A stretch of DNA of 64,000 nucleotides from Platerodrilus igneus (taxonomy: Eukaryota > Arthropoda > Insecta > Coleoptera > Lycidae), in the NCBI GenBank assembly GCA_036346225.1, contig JARFIW010001469.1, forward strand, positions 11,936,001 to 12,000,000, given 5' to 3'. The notes beneath the pieces are model-generated. The model searched no databases and had not been told where the DNA came from. It saw only the letters and a program-made list of their open reading frames with translations. Below, piece by piece: positions 41,062 through 53,140 of this stretch. Each line of letters starts with the position of its first letter. The first letter of the stretch is position 1. The translations under genes and the position numbers were made by a program.

Positions 41062-42130
41062 TTTGTCTGTCCATGATATTTTCATCATTCGTCTGTAGCA
41101 CCACATTTCAAAGGCTTCTACCTTTTTCTTGTCCGCTTCTCCTGCTGTCCAGGCTTCACAGCCGTACAATGCTGTGCTCCATACATATGTATTTTTCTTG
41201 TTTATATGTTTGTTGTCTTTGAACATAGTAGTTGCTTTTTCTTGTTAAATGTAGTGCGACCTTGTGCTAATCTTCGTTTTATATCTTTTGTGCTTTTCCC
41301 ATTTTGCGTTATTTGGCTTCGTAGGTAGCAGAAATCCTTAACCTCTTGTAAGTTCGTGTTACTTATTTGTATTCTTGTTTTTGATTTATTTTCTCCTCCT
41401 TTGCATACTAGAATTTTAGTTTTATTTTTGTTAATTTTCATACCGTATCTCTCTGTTAGAACCGTTTCCATTTCATTAAGAGCAGCTTCTAACTCTTTCT
41501 TGCTAGATGCTAATACTGCTATATCATCTGCAAATCTAAGCATATTAATTTTTTGTCCCTGCATAATAATTCCAAATGTCTTCCTGCATTTGACAGTATT
41601 CATTGCCTCTTCAATGTACAAGTTAAAAATTAGTGGGGATAGGGAACATCCCTGTCTCACCCCTTTCCTAATGCTTACTTCTCTACGTTTCTGCTCTAAT
41701 TCTATTACTGCTGTTTGCCCTTTGTATAAGCTATGTACTATTCGTCTATCCCTATAACTCATTCCAATCTTTTTGAGTATTTCAAACATTTTTTTCCATT
41801 TTACATCGTCGAATGCTTTTTACAGATCTACAAACCCTATATACACGCTTTTCCCTTTTTTTATTATTTTCTTCATTATCACCCTCAGTGCTAAAATAGC
41901 CTACCGTGTTCCCCTGTTTCGCCTAAACCCAAATTGATCTTTTCCTAGTATTTTTTCAGCTCTTTTTCCATTCGTCTTTGTACAATTCTAGTTAGTATTT
42001 TGGACACGTGTGCTGTCAAACTTATTGTTTGAAAATTTTCACATCTATCCGCGCCTTTCTTTTTTGGTATAGTTACTATGATGTTACGTTTGAAATCTTT
42101 GGGTATTTCACCTGTCTCATACATATAGCT
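41062..42130 (-). pseudogene. LINE RT palm region
   Basis: Minus-strand pieces 41789-41202 and 41226-41062 encode KKIGMSYRDRRIVHSLYKG, RQGCSLSPLIFNLYIEE, the FADD box (MLRFADDIAV), then a LYGCEAWTAG and RMMKISWTDK block. The region upstream to 42130 shows frameshifted fingers. The family is related to, but distinct from, the 13640-16900 LINE. The coding region is interrupted by the MITE at 40747-41061 and resumes at 40746. Confidence 0.8.
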
Positions 42131-43696
42131 TACAAGTCGGAAGAGACTCCTTGTTACTTCTATTTAACTCGAAGCGTAAAAAATCATGGGTTGACCCTGG
42201 TCAACCTTCGACATCGACTCCAAAGCTCAATATCCACGGCAAGAAAGTTTTGCTTTGCATATGGTGGGATTGGAAAGCTGTATTGTATTACGAGTTGTTA
42301 CAGCCGGGTGAAAAAATTACGGTAAACCGCTATCAGCAACAATTGACCAATTTGAGCGATGCGTTTGAAGAAAAAAGGCCATTTACTGGCAAAGGACGTC
42401 GTAAAGTGATACTGCTTCTTAACAATGCCCGGCCACATGTAGGGAAAGTGACTCGGGACCATATTTTTACGTTAGTCTGGTAACTTCTCCCGCATGTGGT
42501 GTAAAGCCCAGATATGGCGCCTTCCGATTATTACCTACTCCGGTCGCTGCAGCATCACTTGTGACACTTGAAGAGGTACGTAAATGTTTATTGATTTTAT
42601 CGCTTCGAAGCCAGTGAGCTTCTATCATTAGGGAATTCGCAAGCTGCCCGAAAGATGGCAAAAGGTCATCGATGCAAACTTGGAATATTTCGTTGATTAA
42701 TATCTTTTTGTTTGTTTTTAAATAAATAAATATTGAATTTTGCAAGAAAAAGCTCAAAACCTTTTTGTACACTTAATACACATAATGTTTCGAATTTTAC
42801 AATTCGCATCACATACAATTTGACAATTTAATGAAAACAAACTTTTGCGGTTTCTATATATTTCAGGCTCTGCTCCACCAGGCGATGTAATTTTAATGTG
42901 TGTACAATCTAGGGCACCCACAGTTTTGGGAAAACGTGCAATATCATAGAATTAGGCACTGTTAATGGGCATCTCCTCTTCTGCGCTAGGCATTAGTATA
43001 AATGTTCTATGCAGAAAGGCTATTGTTCTGCTAACTTTATTTACAATTCGACAAACTGTTGAAGTGTCAATTCCAGTAAAGTCGCCCACAACTTATAGAA
43101 ATGAACCAGTAGCAAAAAATCTTAAGGTTACGAATAACATTATATCTGCAGATACTGCGTTATTTCTGAAAGTATACACACATTGATTATTTCATTACTC
43201 CAATTCGATTTTACCTTTGTGTTGTTTGCGAAATTTTCCCCTCTATATTTCGTAGCACAAACCGGACTGCATTTTTTGACAGACGAAATCTTTTAAAAAT
43301 TTTTGCATCATTCCATTTCCTAAAATGATCCTCTCGAGGGAGATACACTTTCCTTGCTCGCCTACGGCCGACTATCTCTACTAATTCTATCATATCTTCA
43401 TCATCTGTTAAAATGATAATAAACTGACCCATAATAATATATTAAATATAATTGAAAAGCACTTCTCCAAATTTTCCAAATAAATAGAGATATTTGAGGT
43501 TAGAATGGTATATAATTAATGCTACTACCTGAGCCACGCTTAAACGATCTATTTTTGTGGTTTAAGTTAAACCTTAGATTAACTACCGCTCAAGGTTTAA
43601 ACTGACAATGTACAATCGCAATATTCCTTGAACCTAAGTTTATCCTCGGTTTATTTTTAAACTAAGCTTACGCTTTAATTGTACAATCGGTCCTAA

Positions 43697-44060
43697 GAGG
43701 AGTAAGTGCAAAATCGGGTTAAATACAATCACATAGTAGAGTTCCCAAATAATGCGCCATCTAGTATGAAATACAACTTTCAACACATATTTAGTACCTT
43801 TGATGTACATCAAAATAATAGACAGAACAGATCACTTTTTTACCTACATACAGCACCTTTGCTTATGGCAGCAGTGGGTGATTAATTACGGCATGGGTGT
43901 AGGTCTCCGCCGTAATTATTATGTATGTAAGTGTTTTAAATATACCGGTAAAGTAATTTCTTTTATGCTTAGTGTATGTATACTTAATGTTAAAGTTTAT
44001 AAGAGTATAGTTTTTAATAGAAATTTATATTGTTCAAAAAGTAATTCTCGTGGAAAACAG
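43697..44060. other. Unassigned stretch
   Basis: Nothing recognised. A short ORF at 43800-44063 has no family features. Confidence 0.5.
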
Positions 44061-44350
44061 TAAAACATAAAAGAGCTAGGATGATAGGTCACATACTAAG
44101 ACATGAGGGAATAGTGCAAAATATAGTAGAAGCAGTGATAGAAAAAAGGGAAAGCAGAGGTTGACCTAGGTTAGACTATTGTACACTATTGTCAAAGCTG
44201 TAGGCTGTGGAAATTTCAGGGAACTGTCTAGATTAGCTCAAAATAGAAATCAATGGAGGTACGCGTGCAACCAGTTCCAAGACGGAAACCTAATGACGAA
44301 AAAAATTGTACCTAAGCCTGATATTTATTATAAACAATTACAGGTGTTGA
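44060..44350 (+). mobile_element. LINE 3'-end fragment, plus strand
   Basis: Encodes RARMIGHILRHEGIVQNI and, after breaks, GCGNFRELSRLAQNRNQW, then the CCAGTTCCAAGAC and CTAATGACG 3' sequence of the LINE family at 39420-42160. Heavily 5' truncated. Confidence 0.75.
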
Positions 44351-44578
44351 TTATGCAAGAATGTGTGCATTCAGCGGAAAACCAGCTCCATAGTAGCACT
44401 ACTTATGCTACTTTTGAGCGCCTACTGATCTGCTGGCAATTCTCTTTTTTTTTAAATTTCGTAACGTACTTAACCTTAAAATACTATAATTATGTTTTTG
44501 TACTGGATACAACTAGTGCAAATCGAAAAATTTCTGTTATTATAATTATTTAATACGACTCATCACAATACGGTAATT

Positions 44579-47500
44579 ATGATGCTTGATGATCGCTTAG
44601 ATCTAAATCAAGTTTTGGGAATTGCTGAAGCGTTAGCAAATCCTATACAAGTGGTAGATATTGGGCCCCGAAATAGACGTGTTATTCCTCGAAATGAATT
44701 GTTTTTTGAACAGACCATTCCGAGGTACGTTGATTTGCAATTTAAGGAGTATTTTCGGATGACATGAGGAACTTTCGAAGTATGTAAAGTTAATAGTATT
44801 GTTGTAGCCAAAATTATGTGTTAAAATATAGGTATTACTTCAGAATATTGCACATGCGAGACCGAATATTGCCAGAAATACTGTAGTGCCCTTAGAAAAG
44901 AAAGTTCTATTTATGACATGGATTCTGTCTAAACCGGAAAGTTTTTTGGCTTGTGGCGATAGGTTTGGTTTGGCCGGTAGTACTGCTTATTGTATATTTG
45001 AGGAAATATTGGCAGTTTTTGTGGATATTTTGCCGAACCATATTGTTTGACCAATTAACTACCTACCATCTGTTAACGTATGTATACAGGTAATTGTATT
45101 AAACGGGATACATAGGGGTTATGTATACTTTTATAAAAACACCTCAATATATTGGGATGTTGTAATTGTACTAATAAAATAGAGTGCTTTGAAAAGTGCC
45201 CCAATCATTAACTGTGGATTTAATTTATTACACTCCAGAGTTTATTTTTATACTTTATCATGCTGCATTAATTTAATCATCATGTACAACACAGGTAAAA
45301 GAAAGGAAAATAATGTGGTATCAGAATGGCAATAGGCTAAAAGATATCAGAGATTTATTTCGTACTAAATATAATAAACTTTGACTGAAGTGTAATTAAT
45401 TTGACAGTTAATGATTTGGGCATTTATTTTTTCAAAGCATTCTATTTTATTAGTACAATTACAACAAATTATCATTACCAATGCATTGAAGTATTTCGTA
45501 TAAAAGTTTACATATCCCATATGTATACTGTTAAGAAAATTCCCTGTATATCGAAACTGAAAAATTTTATCCCAAGAAAACGTTTACCTGTAGGTTTTTG
45601 AGGAACGTTCAAGAGGCTTTCCAGGGGTAATTGGAGCAACAGATGGGTGTCACATCAAAATAAGACAACCACCGCAAAATGCCATAGATTATTACAATAG
45701 GAATAAATATCATTCGATCATCGAGAAATATATAAAGCAGTTGTGAAGATAATTTCACAGTATTTTTTTAGAAATATCAGATCATACTATGAAGTTTATT
45801 GATATTTTTGTGGGCTCTCCTGGTCGAATGCATGATGCAAGTCTTTCGGAATAGTTTGTAACATTATTTTGTAATGTTAACGAATAAACAAATTAATTAA
45901 TTAAAAATTCAGTAACTGGCATAACTTATAGACAAAAATTCCACAATAAATTACCTCATTTTAGTTAGGCTCCTTTATAATAAAAGACCAGCTTTACAAA
46001 TAGCTTTAGGCTACTAAACTATTAGAATTCCAGCGGCAGGTCATAATTTAAAACTCTACCCTTCCTGGTAAATCAAATACAATAAACCTCTTAAAGTTTA
46101 GGTCGGTTACAGATTGACGAAAGTGATAAAATTAAAATGTAATAGTACCTTTTGGCGTAATAAAGGAAAGCAATTTTTAGTTTAAAAAGCTTAACCTTCT
46201 TAATACTTTCGTTGATTGACAGCGGGCTATAGAAAACGAAACATTATAAATAGCGAAAACTATTTCCAATTTGATTTGTTCAAAGTGTACGAGTAATTTT
46301 AAGTAGTCTGGAGACATCCATTGTTTTAAAATCCATTTCGGCTCAAGTAGGTTAGCCGGTCTTTGTTAATAGCAGACTACTGTCGCCATTGGTATGGTCC
46401 ACATTTCAACAATTAAGAAATTCGTAGAAGATACAATATATGTAAACCCTTGGGAAGATAATTGCTTTCGTGACCCTCATCTAAAAAGTGGTTGGATTTG
46501 GTTTCTGAAATCTTGGTTTGTGGGAGGTTCTGTTCAATAATTGGATAACAGAAAATGACGTACATAATTATTAGGGTAGGAATTAGTCTATATAGCTTAA
46601 AGCTTTAGCCAAAAGACGGAGAGTTCTTCCAATGGGGCCGTCCGTGGTCAAGAAGTAGAAAGAAACGTAGTTCGCGGGTAGCGTTCTCCGGCATCACAGA
46701 TAGAATATTTCACTTCGTATCACGATATTAAAAATTGGAAAGGAGCGATAACTCTTCCAGTTTCGCGAGGGTTATACCTATATGTTCGCGGATTTATAGT
46801 GATACAAGGTAAATAATGAAAAGCTTGTAGGCGTGTGACGCACAAGTAAGTGATATTATCAAGATTCTGCCGGGTTTGTGTGCCAGTCAATTCTTTAAAC
46901 ATTTCAAACAGAAGCAACAAGCGAGATTCTCTTCCCCAATTTAAGAACTGTTCTACGTTGGAAAACAAACCCTCAAACAATGGACAATTTTTAGTAAGTA
47001 AGTTTTTATAGTTAAGTAGCATGACCAATTTTTAGTTAGTTTGTTTGTTAGGACGTTTTGGCCATAAACCGTAGGATTAATTTAGTGTACGATTTATAAT
47101 ATAGGTTTTCTTTCATATACAAGTGTTTGATAACTACTTATGTACTCAAAATTTTCATAAATTCCATAGTCACCTATACACTTAAATTTCTAACTTAAAA
47201 TCAATGAATGTAAGAGGTTCACGTTTCTTGCTCTGTGAATTAAATAGTTTTGTTTGCCGTTGATTAAGTCAATAGTTTTTCTTATTTTTTTTATAAGTAG
47301 TAAAAAGTGAGGAATTGATTAAAAGAAACAATTGTCCTCCTTGGGATGACAAGTCTCTCAAGGTTTTGTACGAACATTTGGACATTCTCGACTTGTGTGA
47401 CGCCCTTGGCAATTGTCATTAAGCCACTATATTTTATAAAAGGTAAGTGCCAAATCTTTGTAGTATATTATAAATTAATTTAACCCTCTTTTTCAAAATT

Positions 47501-47690
47501 TTAACCCTCTATATGATTCACGACCTTCCGCTAGCTAGTGCCGGTGACCCCCCTTTAATTTTTGTTTTACAGGCCACCCCCATTTTATAATTTTGCATAC
47601 GTAGTAGCTTTTCCGCCTGTGACAAGTTCAATATATAATAAAATTATTAATCAAGATATTGTTTTAATACCTTTTAATTTACAGAGAAAT
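44579..47690 (+). pseudogene. Second Harbinger transposase with introns, split by a solo LTR
   Basis: Exon 1 (44579 to about 44778) ends IPRYVDLQFKEYFRMT, then a TGA (44765-44767) and GTFE. A short GT...AG intron (about 44779-44831) and exon 2 (about 44832-45078) follow, the latter with VVPLEKKVLFMTWILSKPES and CGDRFGLAGSTAYCIFEEI and a second TGA at 45048-45050. A further GT...AG intron (about 45079-45597) leads to FPGVIGATDGCHIKIRQPP, the first catalytic Asp block, and GSPGRMHDA. The frame then meets a solo LTR (45857-47624) and continues after it (47625-47690) with the VFRNSSIYNK-type block before the copy is lost. HARBI1-like. Two TGA stops plus the LTR make it inactive, but splice sites are still visible. 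Confidence 0.8.
45857..47624 (+). mobile_element. Solo LTR, about 1.77 kb, copy 2
   Basis: Same ends as copy 1 (TGTAACATT...CGCCTGTGACA, one base changed at the end), with a perfect AGTT duplication at 45853-45856 and 47625-47628. Inserted in the coding region of the second Harbinger. Confidence 0.8.
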
Positions 47691-47699
47691 TATATTTAA

Positions 47700-47930
47700 C
47701 ACAAAACTTTGTTCAATTCGTTCCATCATTGAACGTAGTTTACGAGAATACTTAGTTTTAAAAGATCTGCTTCGGGACCTTCTGCTGGAAAAGTCAGGGA
47801 ATCAATTAAGTTTTGAAATGTTTGAAACCATTCTTGGGTGGCAGTCTGTAAGTTAGGATCTACGCCAAATTTCTCAGGACGTAGCAATTGATCCATTTTA
47901 CAAGTTATAATAGTTCTGTTCATTAAATTG
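47700..47930 (-). pseudogene. Gag-like N-terminal fragment of an LTR retrotransposon
   Basis: The minus-strand frame reads MDQLLRPEKFGVDPNLQTATQEWFQTFQ-type sequence (quoted in part), then ADLLKLSILVNYVQ. This PEKF/W-x-x-x-F-x-x-F layout is common at the start of insect Gypsy-type gag proteins. It is about 65 codons long and unrelated in sequence to the gag at 34320-35572. Confidence 0.5.
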
Positions 47931-47949
47931 TAATGAATTAGACCTGTAG

Positions 47950-48509
47950 TAAGATTTTAATGAACAGAGAACTCAACATATACATTAGTTAATTACTTGA
48001 CATTAACTGACAGTATGTAAGACAAAATAACACAAATAACTAAAGTATTTAATTAACACCTCATCCACACCACATAATTGTGAACCTCTATAACATAATA
48101 ATTTTTTGTTTACAACTTTAAATTAACTCATAACATAACTTACCTCTAATATTAAGTTTCTCCATTACTTACTAAAACCTTCAACGTATTTCAATAATAT
48201 AAATATAAATAATATAAAATAATATAATATAACCTCAAACCTCATTCTAGCTGTCATTTACGAAGCGGGAGCGTTTCAACGGTAGCGAAAAAAATTTTAG
48301 CTACAAAAAATGGCAACCGCTCCAAGAACGGCTCACTTGAAGTGAAGTACCTTCAGCAGAAAAATACCCAGCCGCTCCGTAGCTGCTCCGTCGGCTGAAT
48401 GCACCTATTCTCAACTAATGTTGATTGCGCGAGAGCATTTATTAAAAAACTATTAATTCGGTAAATGTCCAAGTGCTCGGAGATCTTTGTAGTTGTAAGT
48501 TGCTTGAGC
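47950..48509. other. Unassigned AT-rich stretch
   Basis: No coding or repeat structure recognised, apart from CGCTCC-containing near-repeats at 48265-48395. Confidence 0.45.
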
Positions 48510-48522
48510 ACCTTCACATACC

Positions 48523-48820
48523 TACATTTGATTTTCCAATGCTCCACCCGAAGGTACTACATTGGCCAGGAAGCAAGTTTTCTTATACCTGAAAAATTTT
48601 GAATTTTGCCGAACCCTTGCTGTTCCTAGCAAGGTAGGGATCTTTAACGTGCATGACAACACTCACACACGCGACCTATACTTTTCCTCTCATCCGAACG
48701 AGGGCGTATTTGTGTGAAAAATGCTTGCCTAACAGTTTTCAAGCGGACCGTATCGGGATTCAAACCCGGGACCTTGAGCGCAGTAGTCACACGCATACCA
48801 ACTACGCCACAGAGCCGCCA
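48523..48820 (-). mobile_element. tRNA-derived SINE, copy 1
   Basis: On the minus strand the head (48820) reads GGCTCTGTGGCGTAGTTGG (A box) and then CCCGGGTTTGAATCC (B box), typical of a tRNA-like Pol III promoter. The body runs to 48523. Flanked by a perfect 13-bp duplication ACCTTCACATACC (48510-48522 and 48821-48833). Confidence 0.9.
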
Positions 48821-48869
48821 ACCTTCACATACCACTGAATATCGGTGAAATGGGGTATATATTTATAAC

Positions 48870-49385
48870 ACAATAGATGGGGAACCAAGCTGTGTCTATG
48901 AAAAAGAGCAGCTGCTATGTTCGAAGACAACAACAGAAACAAGGAAAAAATTATTGAACGCATATGTGTGTAGCACAGCACTGTACGGCTATGAAAGAGG
49001 GGAAGTTAGTAAAAGTAGACTGGAATAAGACAGAAGTATTGAAATGCGGTGCTTCATATGTATAATGATGATAACATGGACAGACAAAGTTAATAACAAA
49101 GAGGTTCTATAAATAGCAGGGGAAGAAAGATATCTGTGGAAAACGAAAGAAATATGAGAAATGAAAGAACAGGATACGTTTTAAGGCATTTGGGGAATAG
49201 TGAGGGATATATTACAGGCAGAGATAGAAATAGAGAGATAGAGGTAGACCTAGATAAGACTATTGCACGAAGATAGTGAAATATGTAGGCTGTGTGAATT
49301 TCAGGGAAATGTGTAGGTTAGCTTAGAATTGGAAACAATGGAGTTGTATGTCCAGCCAGTTCTAGGACTAAATACCTGTTGCTGA
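48870..49385 (+). mobile_element. LINE 3' fragment, plus strand
   Basis: Decayed coding end (LNAYVCSTALYGYE-type start, GYVLRHLG) and 3' sequence CCAGTTCTAGGACTAAATACC. Same family as 39420-42160. Confidence 0.65.
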
Positions 49386-49436
49386 TGATTTTATAATATT
49401 GTCGATTATGAAACATACAACCAAAAGCCCCATACA

Positions 49437-49915
49437 ATGACATCTGTGTGTGCGGAACACCAATCGTGTATAAAAAGTTACGCTCGGTTTAGGAAAATAC
49501 TTTACACAGTTGACAATAAAATTAGTAATCAACCACATGTGTGGAGCACAGCACAGTATGCCTATGAAATACGGGCAGTAGGAAAAGCAGACAGAAAAAC
49601 GGTAGCAGCCTTTTGGAATGCAGATGTATGAGGATGATAGCATGAACAAACAAAGTTAATAACAAATAGGCTATAGAAATGTAGGGGATAAATAGGAAAA
49701 ATAGAAGGACAGGATACGTTCTAAGGCATTTTTGGGGAATAGTATGTGATATATTACAAGCAGAGATAGGAAAAAGGAGGTAGAGGTAGACTTAGATCAG
49801 ATAGTGATAGATGCAGACTGTGCAAATATCAGGAAAATGTGTAGGTTAGTTCAGAATAGGAAACAATGATGGTACGTGTCTAACCAATTTCAGGACTGAA
49901 GACCTAATGATGATG
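49437..49915 (+). mobile_element. LINE 3' fragment, plus strand, second copy in tandem
   Basis: Repeats the 48870-49385 order, from SNQPHVWSTAQYAYE through the 3' block CTAACCAATTTCAGGACTG, and ends in GATGATGAATCATC. Confidence 0.65.
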
Positions 49916-51560
49916 AATCATCAACATCAAATTCCAACCGACGAATGCTACCATACCACTAGGGACTAGGGCAACCACAGCTCAAGTGTTACCTCGTCGG
50001 AACGGTAATCCGGAGCTTATTGGTTCAGGTAGAGCTGATGGCGTTTATTTAATAATAATGTAGCTTTTTGCAAGTTAAACTAGGCTTTTCGTATACATAA
50101 AGCACAACAAAAAGCTTTGTATATACTGTAAGGTTGCATTTTAGTAGTAATGAAATATAGATGTTTCTATAGGATTGAGCAACTTGCCGCAATGGAAGAA
50201 AAATAACAACAAAGGCTCTGAACACGATTTTTGTGATGGGTTGTTATTAGGGGTAAGATTTTATTGGCTAATGGATGTTATATATAACATTTTTGCATTG
50301 GAAACCAAGTACAAAGCATGATCTCATCGCTGATCAAAAACGTTGCCGATATTAATACTTATAGCGATATGCAGGCTAACGACCTGAACTAAGGTTGAAT
50401 TATCACTTGCACTGCGGCTTATTACAAACGCAATTGTAAGCTGTAGCTGATGTAACAATTGAGTAACGCCATCCATTTCTATCACGTTGAAAATATCTTG
50501 AGATAATTAAATTGTATTGCAAGCGAAATTGATAACACTTTCTTATGAATAATATAAATCATTTCAGAGTGCAAAAGTTACTATAGCAAAGTATTATCAT
50601 TTAAATTAAAATTAAACTGGTTTAATACGTTACTATGTGTATTAATGTCGCAGTTGCATTAATAAGCCTAAAATTGCATATATATTTTTGTATTGCTATC
50701 TATTGCAATTAGTGTTTATTATAATTTAGAACTTTTTATCACAAAAATATCTTTTGCATTTTAATATAATTATCACTGCAGTCTCTGTTGCAATCAACTA
50801 CAAAATTGTAAGCAATAATGTTGCATTCAATGATTTTTTGGTGACATAGTCCATGGTTCAATTACATAAGACAAATATTCCTTATGCTATTTTTAGTTTT
50901 CAGAAGAGAAAATATCAGCGTAAATAATGATGAACTGACAGAGATCAACCACTTCTTGAATAATAACTACGATTGTGTCATTTATTTAAATAAAACGTTT
51001 AAATTAAAAATTGAACAGGTTAAAAACCTACTTCGTAACAGAAATTTGAAAGTAAAACTGCCACGTGCTTTTTATGTATAGGCAAGCTAGGCGCAAAACT
51101 TGTGGTAGAAGATAAATTTTAGTTTTCTGTCACTAGAACGAGGTAATTGGTACAATTCTAGTACAACCATACGAAATAGTTGATACACCAAATGAATATA
51201 TACAGCATCGTAAATGAACCGTCTTTAGAACAACCCTAACACGAAATCAATATCAGCAACCCTCAATACTCAAATTTTGAATTTGAAATGGTATTATAAT
51301 TTTTATGTTCGTTATACAATATGGTAGTCAGTTTCGAATTTGTACCCAACACCATATTAAGTTGCAACCAATTTTATTTAGAGGGTCGTAGACGTTGAAA
51401 TGTTTCTTCGTAGTCCCACTTCGGGCGGGAGAGTGACTAACTACAAAATCTGTTTCCTAAAGGAAGTTGTTAAAAGAAGGGCAGTCTTCCGAAGTAGCTA
51501 GGGGTGTATTCCTGGGCAGCGCAGAGAGATGGTCGGGGATCTTCAAAAGCTATACTTCAT
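49916..51560. other. Unassigned 1.6-kb stretch
   Basis: AT-rich with TTGCATTT/TTGCAATT-type short motifs from 50400 to 50800. The ORF at 50884-51081 (65 codons, lysine/asparagine rich) has no recognisable domain. Confidence 0.45.
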
Positions 51561-51574
51561 ACAAGAAAGACCGT

Positions 51575-53000
51575 AAGATGGGACTACTTTGAACACTTTT
51601 TCGTTCATTTTGTAATAACTTTTTTGGCTTAAGTTTTTTTTTATCGTATAAACGCTAAATTTTGGGCATCAACTAGCAGAAGCAATCTAGAAAATTTGAG
51701 TTTGATAAAATAATTGTTTCCATTTTTTGTTTTTTAAATATGGGTGTTCAATGTTACCCCACTCTCGGGGCTACACGTGAAAACTAAATTTATCTTCAAT
51801 TATATGGCACTCTAGGGCCTACCTTGAACACGTAAACTCGAGAGTATACTTCAATAAATTTATTATTGTAACCTGAGATTTTTGAAATTCAAATTTACTG
51901 ATATATATTTATTTTTGAAAATGTTACATACAAAAACAAAAACAATAATATCGTATCATTAAATTGAAAAATATAAGGTATAGGTTATTCCAACGTCTTC
52001 AAAAAATTTTTTTAAGTTTTTTGATAAAAAAACCAAAGCTCCCCTTCGATCGGCGATAGAATTTGGCAGCGCTTTCACAGTTTCATTCACAGGAATTCTG
52101 CCTTCGTTTGGGACATGTGGTCAGGAAAATTTGTAATTTATTTTGCGCGAATGACGCAAAAAGAAAGTTCCACTGTTTTATCTTTCAATTCTGCAATCGA
52201 AATTACTTTTCCCACAAAGTGTTTAATAATGTTTTTGACTTCAAATTTCGCTAAATATAACATTCCAATTTCTAGATTTATGTACTTATTATCACTATCA
52301 TTTTCAGAGTCACTATCAGACTCATTTTCGCTTACTAAGTTACTGTTACTTGAACTGCTGCTGCTATTATCAGCGACCAAAGTTTCTATTTCTGTAATTT
52401 CATTTTCTTTATTATCGTAATTTTCCGCATCTAAAATTTCTTCATTAGGTTCTAAATCAGCTGTGGAGATACTTTTTCCGGCGGCAACATTTAATCTTTT
52501 CTTTTTTCTTTTCTGTACAACTTGTTCTACTCCTCTCAGGTTTTGTAATAGTTCAATAACAGCAGTGGATGTTGCTTGCTCTACTTCATTTTTATCGCAT
52601 TTCATGTTGTGAGGTAAGCGTTCTAAGATTTTATCTGGATTATGTGGAAAAATCCCATATTTTTCAAATCCAGATATATTGTTAGACGTTTCATTTTCGT
52701 CTGGGTATAGCTTCTTATATAATTTACTTAAAAGCCCAGGAAATTCATCCTTTAACAGAATTTTGCTCTTTCTTCTCAAACTAATTTTCCACCTATCTAA
52801 AATTTGTCGCCAGTATTTTTTTAAGGGCGCATAAAACGCCACGTCCAGAGGCTGACACAGATGAGTAGTATTTGCGGGTAAGCAAATAAATCTAATGTCA
52901 TTTTCTTCACAAAGGTTTATGATTGTATTATTAAAATGACTTGAAAGATTATCCCCTACAATAGTCTTTGGGCCAGGTAATTTATTTGCCGCAGGCACAA
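51575..53000 (-). mobile_element. Tigger/pogo-like DNA transposon, partial
   Basis: The transposase C-terminus lies at 52138-52998. On its 3' side, repeated GGG-x-TACTTTGAACAC-like motifs (51580, 51812) and an inverse GTGTTCAATGTTACCCCA (51746) look like sub-terminal repeats. The other end is lost near 53120, where BEL/Pao sequence begins. Confidence 0.55.
52138..52998 (-). pseudogene. Tigger/pogo (DDE_1) transposase, C-terminal half
   Basis: A 286-codon open frame. TIVGDNLSSHFN carries the second catalytic Asp, and the LPANTTHLCQPLDVAFYAPLK block is diagnostic of the pogo/Tigger/jerky DDE_1 family. The third catalytic acid is expected within LCQPLDVAF. A basic region (VVQKRKKKRLNV) and an acidic low-complexity tail follow. 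The DNA-binding N-terminus and the first Asp are missing, though the open frame is long. Such transposases cut at TA dinucleotides. Confidence 0.8.
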
Positions 53001-53140
53001 AAATAGACGCAAAACAGTCCGAAAATGCACAGGAGTCAAATCATCCTCTCCTCGTTCATCCATATCTTGTTTTCCGAGGACCATTCGCACACCGGGTACT
53101 CCACAAGTTGTATGCTTTGTAAACTACGTAGGGTGGTAGC

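Larger units (their letters stand above)
39420..42160 (-). mobile_element. 5'-truncated LINE inserted in the mariner
   Basis: Flanked by a perfect 10-bp duplication TATTTAACTC at 39410-39419 and 42161-42170. Minus strand; the 3' tail is ATG repeats at 39420-39432 and the 5' end stops in the RT domain. The 3' part is complex: three 3'-end-like segments (39420, about 40135, about 40445) occur in series. Confidence 0.85.
38935..42700 (+). pseudogene. Mariner transposase, split by a LINE
   Basis: The helix-turn-helix half (38935-39419) has HIRFSIHFAF, KRWYEEFRQGD, QQLGIT and the first catalytic Asp in the ITDNEKW region. The second half (42171-42700) has [13 protein letters not shown], then [10 protein letters not shown] where mariners have Asp-Asn, so the second catalytic Asp is Asn. 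The third Asp is in SPDMAPSDYYL. In-frame stops occur at about 39060, 39190 and 39223. Total length without the insert is near 338 codons, as expected. Inactive for three independent reasons: stops, the Asp-to-Asn change and the LINE. Confidence 0.85.
38763..42776 (+). mobile_element. Mariner element in the Harbinger transposase
   Basis: Imperfect inverted ends (TTTGGTGTACAAGAAAGTTC at 38763; TTAAGTGTACAAAAAGGTTT reading inward from 42776), flanked by TA at 38761-38762 and 42777-42778. Removing it rejoins the Harbinger frame. Without its own LINE insert it is about 1.27 kb, the normal mariner size. Confidence 0.85.
38228..43432 (-). pseudogene. Harbinger (HARBI1-like) transposase split by a mariner
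   Basis: The N-terminus at 43432-43211 reads VGRRRARKVYLPRED and FKRFRLSKNAVRFVL. The middle at about 43150-42850 contains GIDTSTVCRIVNKVS and then the first catalytic block VGALDCTHIKITSPGG. After the mariner, 38755-38228 supplies RWPGSAHDSTIFNNS, LLVGASGCGI and the Glu block RNPVERTFGIWKRRFP. The mariner sits between the first and second catalytic blocks. There are also a stop near 43211 and frameshifts. This DDE_Tnp_4 enzyme would cut the ends and insert at TWA sites. Confidence 0.85.
36847..43693. mobile_element. PIF/Harbinger element with nested insertions
   Basis: Termini GGCCCGATTG (36847) and CAATCGGTCC (ending 43693) are inverted repeats, flanked by TAA at 36844-36846 and 43694-43696, the 3-bp duplication typical of Harbingers. 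It carries a Myb/SANT-like gene on the plus strand and a HARBI1-type transposase on the minus strand. A mariner (38763-42776) is inserted in the transposase. Without it the element is about 2.83 kb. Confidence 0.9.

Noticed and set aside
50884..51081. 65-codon lysine-rich ORF as a gene
   Set aside because: No family features; length is within chance for AT-rich DNA.
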